64,000 bases of DNA from Todiramphus chloris collaris. Lineage: Eukaryota; Chordata; Aves; Coraciiformes; Alcedinidae. Position 1 is the stretch's first letter; each line of letters opens with the position of its first letter. The notes under the pieces are model-generated. The model was not told the origin of the DNA. It did no database searches and saw only the letters and a list, made by a program, of their open reading frames with translations. The stretch lies in NCBI GenBank assembly GCA_025345505.1, contig JANVCC010000012.1:10788138-10852137 (forward strand), in the 5' to 3' direction. Positions 1 to 11,697 of the stretch are shown here, piece after piece. Position numbers and translations under genes: made by a program.

Positions 1-150
1 GCAAGTTTCATTTTGTAACTGTGTGCCGTAGGTTGTTTTTCAGGCAAAAGGAGGAAGGGTTGTCCTTCCACACCAGCTAGCTATTGAACGGCTTTGCTGG
101 AACACGTGCTTCATATTCTGACTTTTAACTGAGCACCTTTCATATTTCAG

Positions 151-268
151 TCTCCAAGCCAGCACCTTACTGGGAAGGAACAGCAGTCATTAATGGAGAG
201 TTTAAAGAGCTGAAATTAACGGATTATGAAGGAAAATACCTTGTCTTCTTCTTCTATCCTCTTGACTT
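151..268 (+). CDS. PRDX4: PRDX4 coding exon 2
   Basis: Preceded by a TTTCAG acceptor at 145-150 and followed by GTAAGT at 269. It starts with the last two bases of an Ile codon and reads [13 protein letters not shown] onward to FFYPLD, ending two bases into the Phe codon. This is the N-terminal thioredoxin-fold strand just before the peroxidatic site. Confidence 0.95.
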
Positions 269-3200
269 GTAAGTAAGACCCTTGTAGACACACCAAGACT
301 GAGTGCTGCTGAATTAGACTCATAAATCCATTGATTTATCTTTTTTTGAGGTCTTGTTTTTCTGTTTGTTCAGGATTTGGGGGAGGAGAAAAGAGTGACA
401 GAAGATAATATATTCTTTGCATTTGTGTTTCCATCATGCATTTGTAAAACTGTAATACAATCTTTGTCCTAAAAAGTGTGTACACTAATTTGTGTCTCCG
501 CACAAAAAAAATTAACTTTCAGTCTCTAGTACCCAGTCAGGTAACCTTTGCATTCTGTATGATGCTGCAAATAACTGCTGCAAGCAGAAGACATCTCTAT
601 TTTCTAGAGTCTGCATAGTGTATCTAAGAGATGGCCTTTTCCCTTTACGCCAATCCCATAACATCTTAAGAACACTTAACATTACCCTCCTTTATTTGGA
701 ATGCAGTAACTTCACTGGTTGAGTGAAAAAAATCTTTGCGTTCTACCAGCCAATCCCATTTTTTTTCCACAAAATGAAGAAAAGAGGACAGAGGTGCATA
801 ATTATTTTAATATTCTAAAGGAAATAACATGTCTTTTGGTCCTTAGCTTCAAGGCCCTAGACACCGTGATCTTCACCACTTCATTCCTACTGTAGCAGAT
901 AAAGTTCAAGTCAAAATAGTTGACAGTTCCAGATGTGCATGTTAACAGCAAATTGTAGAGTGTTCCTCTGAGAAAAATGACTTGTGCTTAAATTTACCTA
1001 CTTCATAAAGTCTAAAAGAAAGTAGCTGTAAAAACACTTGTATGCAGATTCTAATCTAACTGTAGGTTTTAAATCTTTGGTAATAAACTGTTTATTATAC
1101 TAAGCTAGAGTCTGAGGCTGGAAGATTTGTCAGGCAGCATTTCAGTTAAATACTTGAAGAAACAAAAAAAAAAGTGAAAAACTGAAATCATTTGTGATAA
1201 ATCCATAATTTTAAGTTAAACAGAGAACTTACTGGACAATTTAATGAAATTTTGACTTTGTCTTTGTCTTAAATTATCTAGTACATTTGTATGTCCAACT
1301 GAGATAATCGCCTTCAGTGACAGAATTGAAGAATTCAGAGCAATAAATACTGAAGTAGTAGCATGTTCTGTGGACTCAAAGTTCACTCACTTAGCATGGT
1401 ATGTATCTTACTCTTGTCTTTCGCTAAAAATTATTCATGGGTCATGTTAGCTGAAGAACTATGCCCAAATTTTTCACCTATGTAGGTATATCATAATCTG
1501 CAGAAGTGTGATGCTGTAGATAACAAATTTTGAAGTATTTTTCAGTGGTAATTTTTTTTTTTACCCTAGTATGTGAAAGTACCTTTATCTTTGAAGATTG
1601 TTTAATACGCATTGCTTGAAATATATCATGTCTCAGTCCAAAAAATATTTCAAATACCAAAAAAATGAGATAAGGATGCCAATATCTGTAAATGCTTCAC
1701 GCTGTCCCAATTCATGAGCACATTGGTGTAAAGCAAGTAAGACTGATAAGCGGGTTATGATTAATAGATGTGGCCAAAAACTGCAGAAGCTCTACTGAAC
1801 ATTTTGCTGGAGCCATAAATAGTATTTGTCTCCCCTGTGTGCAGTACAAAAGAAAAAAAAGGTCATTTGCACTAAATCCTCTCTGTACTACTCTGGTTTG
1901 TGACTTTTAACTTTGTGTAGGGAATATAAATCTTCATGAGAAATACATCTGTATCTCATTTCTTTTAAAGGATTAATACTCCTCGAAAACAAGGAGGACT
2001 TGGACCTATGAAGATTCCACTTCTTTCAGATTTGACACACCAAATTTCAAAGGATTATGGAGTATATCTGGAAGATCAAGGGCATGCACTTAGGTATTTC
2101 ACTTGCTTGCAGTTGTTCAGGGTTGTTTTGGGGTTTTTTTTGGGGGGGGAGTTGTTTGTTTGTTTTCTGGGGTAACATTACTTTTTATCTAAACAAGCAT
2201 TTGAAATTTTTCTTTGAGAGCAGTTTTTACTTGGGGATTCATGCTGAGAGACAAATTAAATATTGCAGAACACAAAAAAAATAGCCACAATGAGTGAGAA
2301 CAGGACTGGACGTTTATGTCCTGTTTAACAGCAGTCATCAGCAGATACCTAGGGCAGGGCAAACATGCAGAATTTCCCAGAATTGTAGTTACTCAGGGAC
2401 CACCCAAGTCCAAGAGCGAGTCAGGACTAAGGGTAACGAATGGTCTCAAGAGATCCATCTTTCATAAACTTCAGTAGTTGCTTTTGGGATCCCTGTAACA
2501 TCACAGCATCTGCAACATCCCCTAGTGGTGCCTCTCAAAGCTTATTTTTATTTTCTGCAGAGAACTAGCCTTATTTTGGTTTTAATTTACCCTCAGCTTA
2601 TGTCATCAGATACCCCAGGTATAGAGCAGTAGGTTAGTAGTATTCTAAGGTGGTGGGTATTGTGTGGTGTTTGGAGAGAGCGAATTCCTCCCATCCAGCA
2701 GGCATAAAATAGTGCATAAAAACAACACTGCAATTAGCTGTTTCCTAACACACAAAAAATGTTTTCACAGAGGCCTTTTCATTGTTGATGATAAGAGAAT
2801 CCTTCGACAGATCACCATGAATGACCTTCCTGTTGGGAGATCAGTGGATGAAACACTTCGTTTAGTACAAGCATTCCAGTACACAGACAAACATGGAGAA
2901 GGTGATCTTTTAAATACTTGAGTGATGAAAATTGTTTTCCTTAGACTGGCAGCTTTATTTGCAGCTTTTTGGAAGAAAGGTATTGGTAGCATTAGAGACC
3001 AGCCTCATGCAGTCAGTTAAGTGGTTTGATTGCCCTGCTGCAAGATTCTGTGGACCCAGTGCCTCCATAGGTTATTTCCAGAACAGTAATTCACGTTTTT
3101 CTTCACATCCATGGAATGCAGAGCACAAAACATTCCTTAGTCTGAATGAAGACATTATGTACAAGCATAAATCCATACAAAATGCAAGGCTGTGAAGAAT

Positions 3201-5930
3201 CAGACCCAATATTTCAGTACATTTTGGCACACTAAAATGATCGAGATGTAGGCCATCCTTGTTCTGTGCCATTCATTGTGGATCTGTGACAAGTAATTGA
3301 GAACGCTTCATGTCAAGATACATGATGATACTGTGAAAATTAGACTGGCATTACTTGTGTTTTCCTTAAAAGTGCTGTGTGATCATCTTCCACTGACAAG
3401 CTTTCACTGGCTTCAGATCATTACTTTGTCTCAAAAATTCATATCACTCCAGTTCAAGCATATTTCTTTAAATAGTGTTTTAAATATACACATTCATTTA
3501 AATAAAGATTTGTTTAAATATTAATACACATGTTCAGCAGCTTAACTTCCACTTCAACTCAGTTTCACCTGGCATTTGAAAGTCCTTTTATGTAAAGCTA
3601 CAAATCATTTTATTATGCTTTGCTGTACAGATTTCAGAAGATAAATGCTCATAGTTAGGCTACACACATTTGACTAAGGATATTTAGCCCCATTTATTTT
3701 CAAAGCTGTTTTACAGAATATCAATCTAATGTTTTTCCAGAGTACCACTTTTTTTTTTTCCAGATTTTGCATGAAGGCTGAGGAGAGGCTCCCTAGACAC
3801 CTTACTGCATTCTTTGCACAGAATAGGGAAATAAGTTCTCCACAATTCCTAATTGCATTTGTGGTGCTTTGTCTGACAGCGTGCCTTAAAGCAGCGTAAT
3901 ATGGCGTAACTCCCTGGGCTAAAGCCTCAGAGGGAGGGCTCTGAACAGATGAGAGCATTGCTCCAGAACGTGCAGCTGGTCACAGGGCTCTTGGCCACAC
4001 TGCATGTTAACCACCCGCTATAAGCCTTTTACTCCTGAGCAAGGCTTCAAATAAAATCGCTCCATCTCTTGTGGAATCTCTGAGTTGTGATGTCTCTACC
4101 AAAAAGTTGCCACAGTATTGGCTTTAAAGAAAGAAAATTAGGTCTCTGTGTAGTCACATGAATTTTATCATGAAACTTTTGCTTCTACCAGAATAGGTGT
4201 TCCTCCTCAGATATTGCTTTACTGCTTTGCCAGTACTTTGTCTAGGAGGACACAAGAATTAAACCGAGGCGTAGATAGTCATTCAGAGATACGCAGTTTC
4301 CAGTCAACAGAAGTGGTAGGTGGTACCAGGTACAAAATGTTCTGAAGCCATCCCATGTATAAAAAAACCTGCGTATTTATTAGTTGCAGATATTTACATG
4401 CAACACTTGTCTACTGTTTAACTTCAGGTTCAGAAAGGGAGTATTAAGTGCACAAAAGTGTGTGTCTGTAAAAACACTCTCACTAACTTTGTCCTTTTTT
4501 TTTTTCCAGTTTGCCCTGCTGGTTGGAAACCTGGCAGTGATACAGTAAGTCACTGTTTATATTGTACATGTACTGCCTAAAAAAAACAAGAACCATACTC
4601 AGTTATTTCTACTAAAGCCAAATCCAAAATCTTTGCAACTTGCAATGAGTTGATAGGAATAAACTCACATTACTATAGTTAGAGCTTTTGGATTACTGCT
4701 GATTTCATTCAGAGCTCATTTCCCTCACAGTAGACACATTCCAGTTGTTTCAGATTCTCTGTGTATGAACAGAAGTCTCTTGAGCGGCAATGAGTTCATG
4801 ATCAAGATACTTTTTTTCCTGTTAGCACCTGATGAGAGGAGGCTGGCAACTCTTTCAGTCTGTCCTATCTTTTTGGCTATTTGTCCATATAAATTCTTGT
4901 TTCTTGTCAAGTCTTACTGTGGATCCTAGGCACAACCCGAGATACAAGTTCCCAGGTGTGTGCTGTGCTGACAGAGCCAGCGTGTTACTGTCAGAACTCC
5001 AGCAGAGAGCACTGCTTTGCTGTGTGATAGCTCTTTGTCCTCTGTTACTGCTTGCCTACATGTGACTACAAGCAGAAGAGCTTAAGGTTCAGATAAACGC
5101 TTGTTTGTGTTCTCCTGGCTTGGATCAAGCCTCAGCAGAATAATGAAACTTTTGCTAGAGGTCTGAGCTGCCTAGTTCAGATGAGATCACTGTCATTTAT
5201 TTGCGCGTGTGGCTTTCTTCTGAACCATGCAGTAATGAGAGAGCTGTCTCAACAAAAAACAGGTCCCAGCAGCCTCTAAACAGAGCAGTGAGCATTATCA
5301 GCATTAACATGCTTTCTAAAAAAACAGTCTTAAAACACTGAGATTAACAGCTCAAGCACTACCTATGTGAAGGCCTAAAACAATACACACACATTCTCTT
5401 CTATGCAAAAAAAAAAGCAGGTAATTTAAATTTAGCATAGTTCAAAAAGCCTTTCTTGTAGATGCCACATGCCTTCTAAATGTGTCTGATTTAATTAGAT
5501 CAAACCAGAGGAAGCCATGAGAGTGTGGTGGCCAAAGGAAGAGCTGTAAGTAAATTTTAAGACTCTTTGATTACAGATGTTTATTAAAATACCTTGCTTT
5601 GGGGGCAAGCAACATAGATGTATGTTGCTGACAAAATTCTTCCTTTGGTAAGCTGCACTCTCTCTTCCCCCATTTATATCTTTCCTCTCCTGCTGTTAGG
5701 CACCTTTACAAATAAACAGTAACCTCCTGTCGAGTCAAGTGATAAACTTCTCTTCAGTGTTGCTTGTGAGTTGGCCTTAGCACCACATTACGAAGTGCAG
5801 CGTTGTTCTGGTTTTATAGATAGTTGTGTTCCTGTGGTTTTGGGTTTTGACTACCATTTTAATTTTCTCTCTTGCACAGATAATTCCAGATCCAGCTGGA
5901 AAACTGAAGTACTTTGACAAACTCAACTGA
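151..5930 (+). CDS. PRDX4: PRDX4, peroxiredoxin 4 (coding exons 2-7; exon 1 lies left of the window)
   Basis: Typical 2-Cys peroxiredoxin, a thiol peroxidase of the endoplasmic reticulum that reduces H2O2 and passes oxidising equivalents to protein disulfide isomerases. Six exons join in frame: 151-268, 1282-1398, 1971-2093, 2771-2901, 4510-4544 and 5880-5930, giving 191 codons plus TGA when one base from exon 1 is added. All six junctions are GT-AG. Seen: peroxidatic Cys in FTFVCPTE (TGC/TGT codon at 1292-1294), the GGLGP loop in exon 4, resolving Cys in VCPAGW (codon at 4512-4514) and the YF motif in the C-terminal YFDKLN. GGLG and YF are the features that make eukaryotic 2-Cys peroxiredoxins sensitive to overoxidation. 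The identity as PRDX4, rather than PRDX1 or 2, rests on the near-identical match to the remembered mammalian PRDX4 C-terminus. The signal peptide would be in the missing exon 1. A possible alternative last exon is listed separately. Confidence 0.96.
1282..1398 (+). CDS. PRDX4: PRDX4 coding exon 3 (peroxidatic cysteine)
   Basis: Acceptor AG at 1280-1281, donor GTATGT at 1399. Encodes [12 protein letters not shown] through [12 protein letters not shown]. The Pro of the P-x-x-x-T-x-x-C signature comes from exon 2, while the Thr and catalytic Cys (1292-1294) are here. Confidence 0.96.
1971..2093 (+). CDS. PRDX4: PRDX4 coding exon 4 (GGLG loop)
   Basis: Acceptor TTTTAAAG ends at 1970; donor GTATTT at 2094. 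Encodes [17 protein letters not shown] through [13 protein letters not shown], containing the GGLG overoxidation-sensitivity loop. Confidence 0.95.
2771..2901 (+). CDS. PRDX4: PRDX4 coding exon 5
   Basis: Acceptor TTTTCACAG ends at 2770; donor GTGATC at 2902. Encodes [20 protein letters not shown] through [12 protein letters not shown] and ends one base into the Val codon of the resolving-Cys motif. The codon before ILRQ is Arg where remembered human PRDX4 has Gly. Confidence 0.95.
4510..4544 (+). CDS. PRDX4: PRDX4 coding exon 6 (resolving cysteine)
   Basis: A 35-base exon after a long pyrimidine tract and CCAG; donor GTAAGT at 4545. Encodes [12 protein letters not shown] with the resolving Cys at 4512-4514. 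It ends in phase 0, so any downstream exon must start on a codon boundary. Confidence 0.95.
5499..5549 (+). CDS. PRDX4: Candidate alternative PRDX4 terminal exon ending in KEEL
   Basis: Lies in the 1335-base intron between exons 6 and 7. A TTAATTAG acceptor ends at 5498, and GTAAGT sits at 5546-5551. Joined to exon 6 in phase 0 it reads [16 protein letters not shown] then stop. If the donor is ignored the codons are CTG TAA; if it is spliced to exon 7 at 5880 they are CTA TAA, so both give Leu-stop. The peptide resembles the GSDTIKP run of cytosolic PRDX1 and ends in KEEL, the ER-retrieval tail of ERp72 (PDIA4). The pyrimidine tract is weak and there is no transcript evidence, so this could be a chance exon. 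Confidence 0.4.
   Translation: MKPEEAMRVWWPKEEL
5880..5930 (+). CDS. PRDX4: PRDX4 last coding exon 7
   Basis: Acceptor CTTGCACAG ends at 5879. Encodes [16 protein letters not shown] and TGA at 5928-5930, which carries the YF motif of the C-terminal helix. The 3' UTR follows immediately. Confidence 0.96.
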   Translation: MIPDPAGKLKYFDKLN

Positions 5931-5979
5931 GGCTTGCTTCTGTGGAATTACATAGCTCACAGTCAACTTGATTTTTGCC

Positions 5980-5985
5980 AATAAA
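5980..5985 (+). terminator. PRDX4 poly(A) signal
   Basis: AATAAA 50 bases after the stop codon, with a T-rich stretch following. It implies a 3' UTR of only about 70 bases; longer forms were not identified. Confidence 0.8.
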
Positions 5986-8346
5986 ATTTCGTTAATTTTG
6001 TTACTTTCATGAGTTTGACTAATATGTAACTGCAGTAGACCAGTCTTGTTGCTTCAACAGGAATCTAACCTGTGTGAAGCACAGATACCTCACTAGTTAT
6101 CAGAGAATATTACTATGAAATACATGTTTTCCCTGTAAGTTTTGTTCAGTCACCTAGATTTCTCTAAAGTTTTCTTCTTTTAGCATCTCAGGTTTAGATT
6201 CATGACTATTGCTATTGATTGATTACTTAATTTCTGCAAAAATCTTGGTCCCATTCTAGGAGCTACAGCTAGAAAAGAGCCACTTGGTTATGGTACATCA
6301 GTCTGTAGCCCAGAGGCAACTGCAGCTAACCCAAAAGCCAGGAATAAGTTACAGTTGTTGAATTAAGTGTCCAAAGCTGGAAAACATTTTTGAACTACTA
6401 AGGACACACCCTACACTACATAAATCAGTACAGCTGCACAAAAACAATACAGCTATGCCAGTTTGTGTGATTCGAGAGCTGAGCCTGCTTGTATTTGTAG
6501 CATATGTGCTGATCAGAACGATTCCGTTTTGTACACTGAAGTTTGTCCTTGGCCCTACGTTGTCAACAGCTGTGCATTGCAAGTGGATCAGCACAGGACA
6601 CGAACTGCTAACCATGGCTCCTAGTATTAAGGAAGCAGTTGTAGTCTTTCCCAAGATGAGTATTATATCCAATGATCATCAGGAACTTGGGGCTCATTTA
6701 CATGAATTTCTTCTTTCAAGGGAAAAGAACATCTCCACATAAGACATACTTCATACTTGTGTGCACTGGAGAACCCTCTGACTTGCTGCTTCTTCCTACC
6801 TTATTTTTAACACGGTGTTCTAGAGCCTGTGCAACTGGAGAAATGGCACCTAAAGTCAGTGTTAGCTCTTCACCAGTGTCTTGCTTGAAAGGCCACAGAG
6901 AAGGCTTCCGACCTACTCCAGTCTAGCACTGCTATGTTATTACTGTTGGTTGGATCCCACGCTCCTGCCAAGTCACTCCTTCCTGCCCCAGACCATACAG
7001 TTCCCTTCCCTCTACAGACACTTCAGTACAGTTCTGCAGAAGTAGACCAGCAGTTGCATTTTCACTGTAAAGTGACCTGACTTTGTAGACTTCGGTGCAT
7101 GTTGAGCTGCTCTCTGGATTAGTCACTGCAGAGACCAGAAGCAGCTGCTTGATTCGTGCTTCACCTCTGATATGTGACACCACAGCACCTAGGGCAGGGG
7201 GAACCATGGCCAGAGCAAGTGTAAGTCTACCAAGCCCCAGCCTCCCCACCTGTGTGAGGCCTGGGGAAAGGAGGAGCTCCTGATGCCATCCAGAGGGAAA
7301 CAGAGCCACAGCAGGGCCAGCACCAAACACCAATGGCTGGTAAGGTGCTGCTCCAGCCCACGTGATCTCAAAGACCAGAGGGCAGCTTGTAGAAAGGTGG
7401 TTTCTCACATTACTAGGCTGTAAATCAGTTGCTTGAATATTACTCGGGATTTTGTTTACAGCCCTGAAACACCAAAAACACCCACACAGAGAATGTTCAA
7501 ATAACTTCCAGCAAATGCAGCATGACAAATGCAAGCCCAGCTATTACATGGATATTCATGAGCGACCCCAAGGCACAAACCAAACCTGCTACTCATGCCT
7601 GCCTTAGAAATGGTGCTTGTGCCCTCTTCAGGGGCTTGCCTGCCTCACCAGCCAGGTCACTCTCATTCACACCTAAGGTTCTCCCAGCAGCAAAACCCAC
7701 TGTGGCACTAAGGCATCAAATGAGACATTATGGAGACACTGATGAGTATCACGTGTTGAATGTGCTCCATCCAGCCCACAGCTCCTCACAGAGCCAGGCA
7801 TGTAGCAAGGTACAGCAACAAAACTACAGGTTTTATCACTGTACCACTACCACAGGGAGCGACAGAAAGCAGGACTAGAAACCAACAACACATGGTCAGA
7901 GCAAATAAAGCTCTTGAAAGTCTAAGACATGATTCTGAACTGACATTTCCTGAAAGAATCAGGACCTCTTTGACCTCCATACACATACCATGCATACACC
8001 TGATAAATGCAGTGAAATAGTAATGAATTGATAGAAGCAACTTTAAGGATTACGCTGTTCAGAGCTCTTTCAGAGGCTCACGTGGCTGTTTAATTATTTG
8101 TATCACATAATCAGCATGTGGAGGGGTTGAGATCTTCCAGAAAAACCACCAATAAAAAGTTATGTTCAAAATCAGAGTCTAGAAGTACCAGTATCTCTGA
8201 TGGGATTATCCAGCAGGCAAAGGAGTTTAAAGGTTTGCTTGGCCTTTCAACTAGCAGACCACTACTATCATCATATAAGCATATATAAAAAATGTCTGAG
8301 CTGAAGGACAGCTACTGGGAGACTAAGCAACACTTGAGTACTTCAG
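5986..8346. other. Intergenic DNA downstream of PRDX4, nothing recognised
   Basis: Several reading frames of 60-200 codons occur on both strands, but they overlap each other, lack splice context and match no family I know. No interspersed repeat was recognised. Confidence 0.5.
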
Positions 8347-8412
8347 TATCACATAGTTAAGTATCACATAGTTAAGTATCACATAGTTAAGTATCACATA
8401 GTTAAGTATCAC
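8347..8412. repeat. 15-bp minisatellite, 4.4 perfect copies
   Basis: The unit TATCACATAGTTAAG is repeated four times without a mismatch (8347-8406) and is followed by a partial TATCAC. Perfect copies suggest recent expansion. Confidence 0.97.
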
Positions 8413-9243
8413 TACAGTGTCTGCAGCTGACAAAATTTAGGTAGTTCGAATGAAAACACCTGAAATTGATTCTGACTCCTCAGTGACAATGAAATGCTGA
8501 GGCAGTACAGAAACCTACTCTTCTTCCACGTGTGCATCACTAATACTTGCCTAGTGCTTGGATTAGGGGTTGCTATGGCTTTGTTGGCATACCTGGAAAT
8601 GTCTTATGTACAGGTGTAAGAGCAAAATCTTCAGATAAGCACATGGGACAAAAATTTAAATCCTAATGATATTTTAGGCAACAAATAGAAGAGGGAGGGA
8701 GGAAGGGAGGGATGTCTACCAGCAGACAACTGAAGTTGACATTGTGCTGCACATCCTGAGTACTGCTTGAAATATGACCATTTCAAATGCTGGTGTTGAA
8801 CCTAAGAACCCGATTTCCAGGTGCCAGCTTGACAACGCTGATCCACATCATGACAACTTCAAAAGAGTTCAGATAGAGCCAGCAGCACCACAAGTGATAG
8901 AGCAGTCTATTCTTCCAGTACTCTTCACCTCAGGTGGAAGAATTAAGTTGCACACGTCTGCTTCCCAGCACCTGGGATGTAGTCACAGGCCTCTCTTGGA
9001 AGTGCAAGAAACACGGGTGCACGGAGCTGCCACTGTGAACTCATCTTTTCAACAGAAAAAGCAAAGACCTCCTGCAAAGCAAGTAATATCTAGTAATGAG
9101 ACACTGCCTTCAACTTTCACCGCTGTTTTAGGCAAGCCTCTCACACATCTCAACTGCTCTCTCAGCTGTTAAAGAGGAGCTTTATATGGTAGTAAGGTCT
9201 GCAGATGAAAGCCACCTCTCCAAGCAGGACAGATCAAGCTGGG
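8413..9243. other. Intergenic DNA, nothing recognised
   Basis: Contains a short purine-rich GGGA/GGAA run at about 8692-8712. A 132-codon frame at 8774-9172 has no recognisable domain and is treated as spurious. Confidence 0.5.
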
Positions 9244-9772
9244 ATAGAATCATAGAAATGTTCTGGTTGGAAGAGGTTTTTAAGATCATCAAGTCCAACT
9301 GTTAACTCAGTGCTGCCAAGTCTACCACTAAACCAAGTCCCTCAGCACCACATCTACACATCTTTTAAATACCTCCACGGATGGTGACTCCATCACTTCC
9401 CTGGGCAGTGTGTTCCAGGGCTTTACAACACTTTAAGTGAAGAAAATTTTCCTAATATCCAGCCTGAACCTCCCCTGGAGCAACTTGAGGCCACTTCCTC
9501 TTGTCCTATCTCTTGTTACTCAGACTGACCCCCACCTTGCTAGAACCTCCTTTCAGGTAATTGTAGAGAGCAAGAAGGTCTCCCCTGAGCTTTCTTTTCT
9601 CCATACTAAACAACTCCAGTTCCCTCAGTCACTCCTCATAACACTTGGTCTCTAGACCCTTCACCAGCTTCATTGCCCTTCTTTGGACACACTCCAGCAC
9701 CTCAATGTCTTTCTTATAGTGAAGGGCCCAAAACCGAACACAGTAGTTGAGCCTCACCAGTGCCAAGTACAG
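9244..9772 (-). mobile_element. CR1 LINE 3' fragment
   Basis: Starts on the plus strand with the CR1 3' tail in reverse complement (ATAGAATCATAGAAATG) and continues through the conserved 3' ORF2 region, with reversed equivalents of the [10 protein letters not shown] and ERLRELGLF stretches. It is 5'-truncated, and similarity fades after the GCCAAGTACAG block near 9772. Confidence 0.9.
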
Positions 9773-11237
9773 AACTAAGGAGCTTTTTTGACCTTCCCCT
9801 TTGGGATGGGTGCTCCAACAAGCCTATCCCACTTGGGAACACCTACAAATGCTGCCCCACCACTCCCAGATGCTCCAAGAAACTTCCACTGCCCCAGTCA
9901 GCCAGGCCTGCCTCTCTTGCAGTGCAGAGCACCTGGCCCTACTTGAGATGCCTGTCAGAGGACATTCACTTCCAGCAGCATTTAATTCTGGAGATGACCC
10001 CTCATAGGCCCTCAACCAGCCTGGCAGACAGAGAGGGTCGCACCTGAATTTACTGCCTAACAGTTACTAGATAAAGAAGTGGTGCTGTGAGCAGAGACCA
10101 CAACCCATACCACCACGTCCTTTCTGAGCACCCCAAGCACTGGTCCTCAGAGCTACACTCCCTGACTCCAGAAATCCCCATTTCTTCTACGTAACAGAAA
10201 ACAAAAGAGTAAGGAGCAGCCAATACCCAGAAGTGCCTCCAGCCCTGCAGGGACAAGGTTCCCCTGACGTTAGGGCAAGTGCTCCAATGTATTTTCTATG
10301 CAGGCATCTTCACCCAGCTACACCTTCCATAGCAGGAGACCCTAGTTTATCTTTTATTAAAGCTTAATATTTACCTTTTTATTTCCCTGTTGGCTAGTGC
10401 CTGGAAATAATCTCTTCCACACCCAGTTAAAAACTGCATTCAGAGGAGGCCCAGCAACCTCACAAGTCTGTCATCACCCAAAGGCTGGACTGAACATGCA
10501 GTAAAAGCAATTCAGCATGCAGGAAGTTTAGCATGGGCTAAGCCCCATGCTGCACCAGCTCAGCAAACTTCTCCACAGAATTCTGCACACCAGATGTGGC
10601 TGGAAAGGAGTCACGCATATTTGAAGAAAGGCTACCAGAAGTCGTTACAGAAAGTTTGAGTGAGTAATTTAGGCTTTGGTTTTTTGGGGTTTTTTTGGGT
10701 TTTTTTTTTGGTTTTTTTTTGGTTGTTTTTTGGTTTTTTTTAAGGAAGAAAAAAAAAAAACTTTTTTGGGGCACTGAGCTCAGCCAGTCTGACAGAACTC
10801 TCCTTTTGTATCAGCATTAAGTGAGAGGGTTACAGGAGGCAATCCAGCCACCACAGACTTCCTCCTCCTCACTGCATTCCAAGACACGATGGGCACAGAA
10901 GCATCTACTTCCCACTACAGAGCCACAGTCAATTACATAACGAGGTTCACTATAAATAAAAAGATTTTCTACCGATACATTTAGGCTTGTTAATGGTTAG
11001 TCACTTACAGCAGTGATGGCCTGGTCATTAAGTTGCAACATAAACTCAACATTAATTACAACGTTAAAATATTTTAATTCCGAGTGTGAGGTCTGAGAAC
11101 AATTTTATCCCGCACACAAAGGTATACGGCAACGTGCATAAATAATACCTTCAAATAAAAATACATTTAGACTATTATCAGAGAGAGTGACAACTTGAAG
11201 TTACCTTCTCAGAGTAAAAAATAGGTGAGCACATAAG
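9773..11237. other. Intergenic DNA with a T/G-rich tract
   Basis: No gene recognised. A low-complexity T-rich tract with GG interruptions spans about 10677-10742 and is followed by a short A run. Confidence 0.5.
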
Positions 11238-11697
11238 TCATAGAATCATAGAAACATTCTGGTTGAAAGACACCATCAAGGCCAACAATTAACCTACCAC
11301 TGCCAGGTCACCACTAAGCCGAGTCCCTCAGCACCACATCTACACATCTTTTAAATACCTCCACGGATGGTGACTCCACCACTCCCCTGGGCAATCTGTT
11401 CCACTGCTTCACCCTTTTGGTGATGATTTTTTCCTAATATCCAACCTAAACCTTCCATTGTGCAACTTGGGGAGGTTTCCTCTTGAACTATCATCACCTG
11501 TTATATGGACCAAGGGACTGACCTCCATCTCGTTACAACCTCTTTTCAGATAGTTGTAGAGAGCAGTAAGGTCTCCTCTGAGCCTCCTTTTCTCCAGGCT
11601 AAACAACCCCAGTTCCCTCAGCCCCTCCTCATAAGACGTGTTCTCTAGACCCTTCACCAGCTTTGTTGCCTTTCTTTGGACACACTTCAGTGTTCTA
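11238..11697 (-). mobile_element. CR1 LINE 3' fragment
   Basis: Begins TCATAGAATCATAGAAACATTC, the reverse complement of a CR1 tail, and ends near the reversed 'cacacttcag' block. It carries small deletions relative to the copy at 9244. The plus-strand flank after 11697 is a T and TA-rich simple stretch. Confidence 0.9.

Larger units (their letters stand above)
269..4509 (+). other. PRDX4 introns 2-5, no further coding content seen
   Basis: Four introns (269-1281, 1399-1970, 2094-2770, 2902-4509). They are AT-rich with homopolymer runs, for example T and G runs at about 2130-2155. No repeat family was recognised and no exon-like segment in frame with PRDX4 was found. Confidence 0.6.

Noticed and set aside
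6932..7534. 200-codon minus-strand frame downstream of PRDX4
   Set aside because: No recognisable domain, no splice context, no promoter features and overlapping frames of similar length on both strands.
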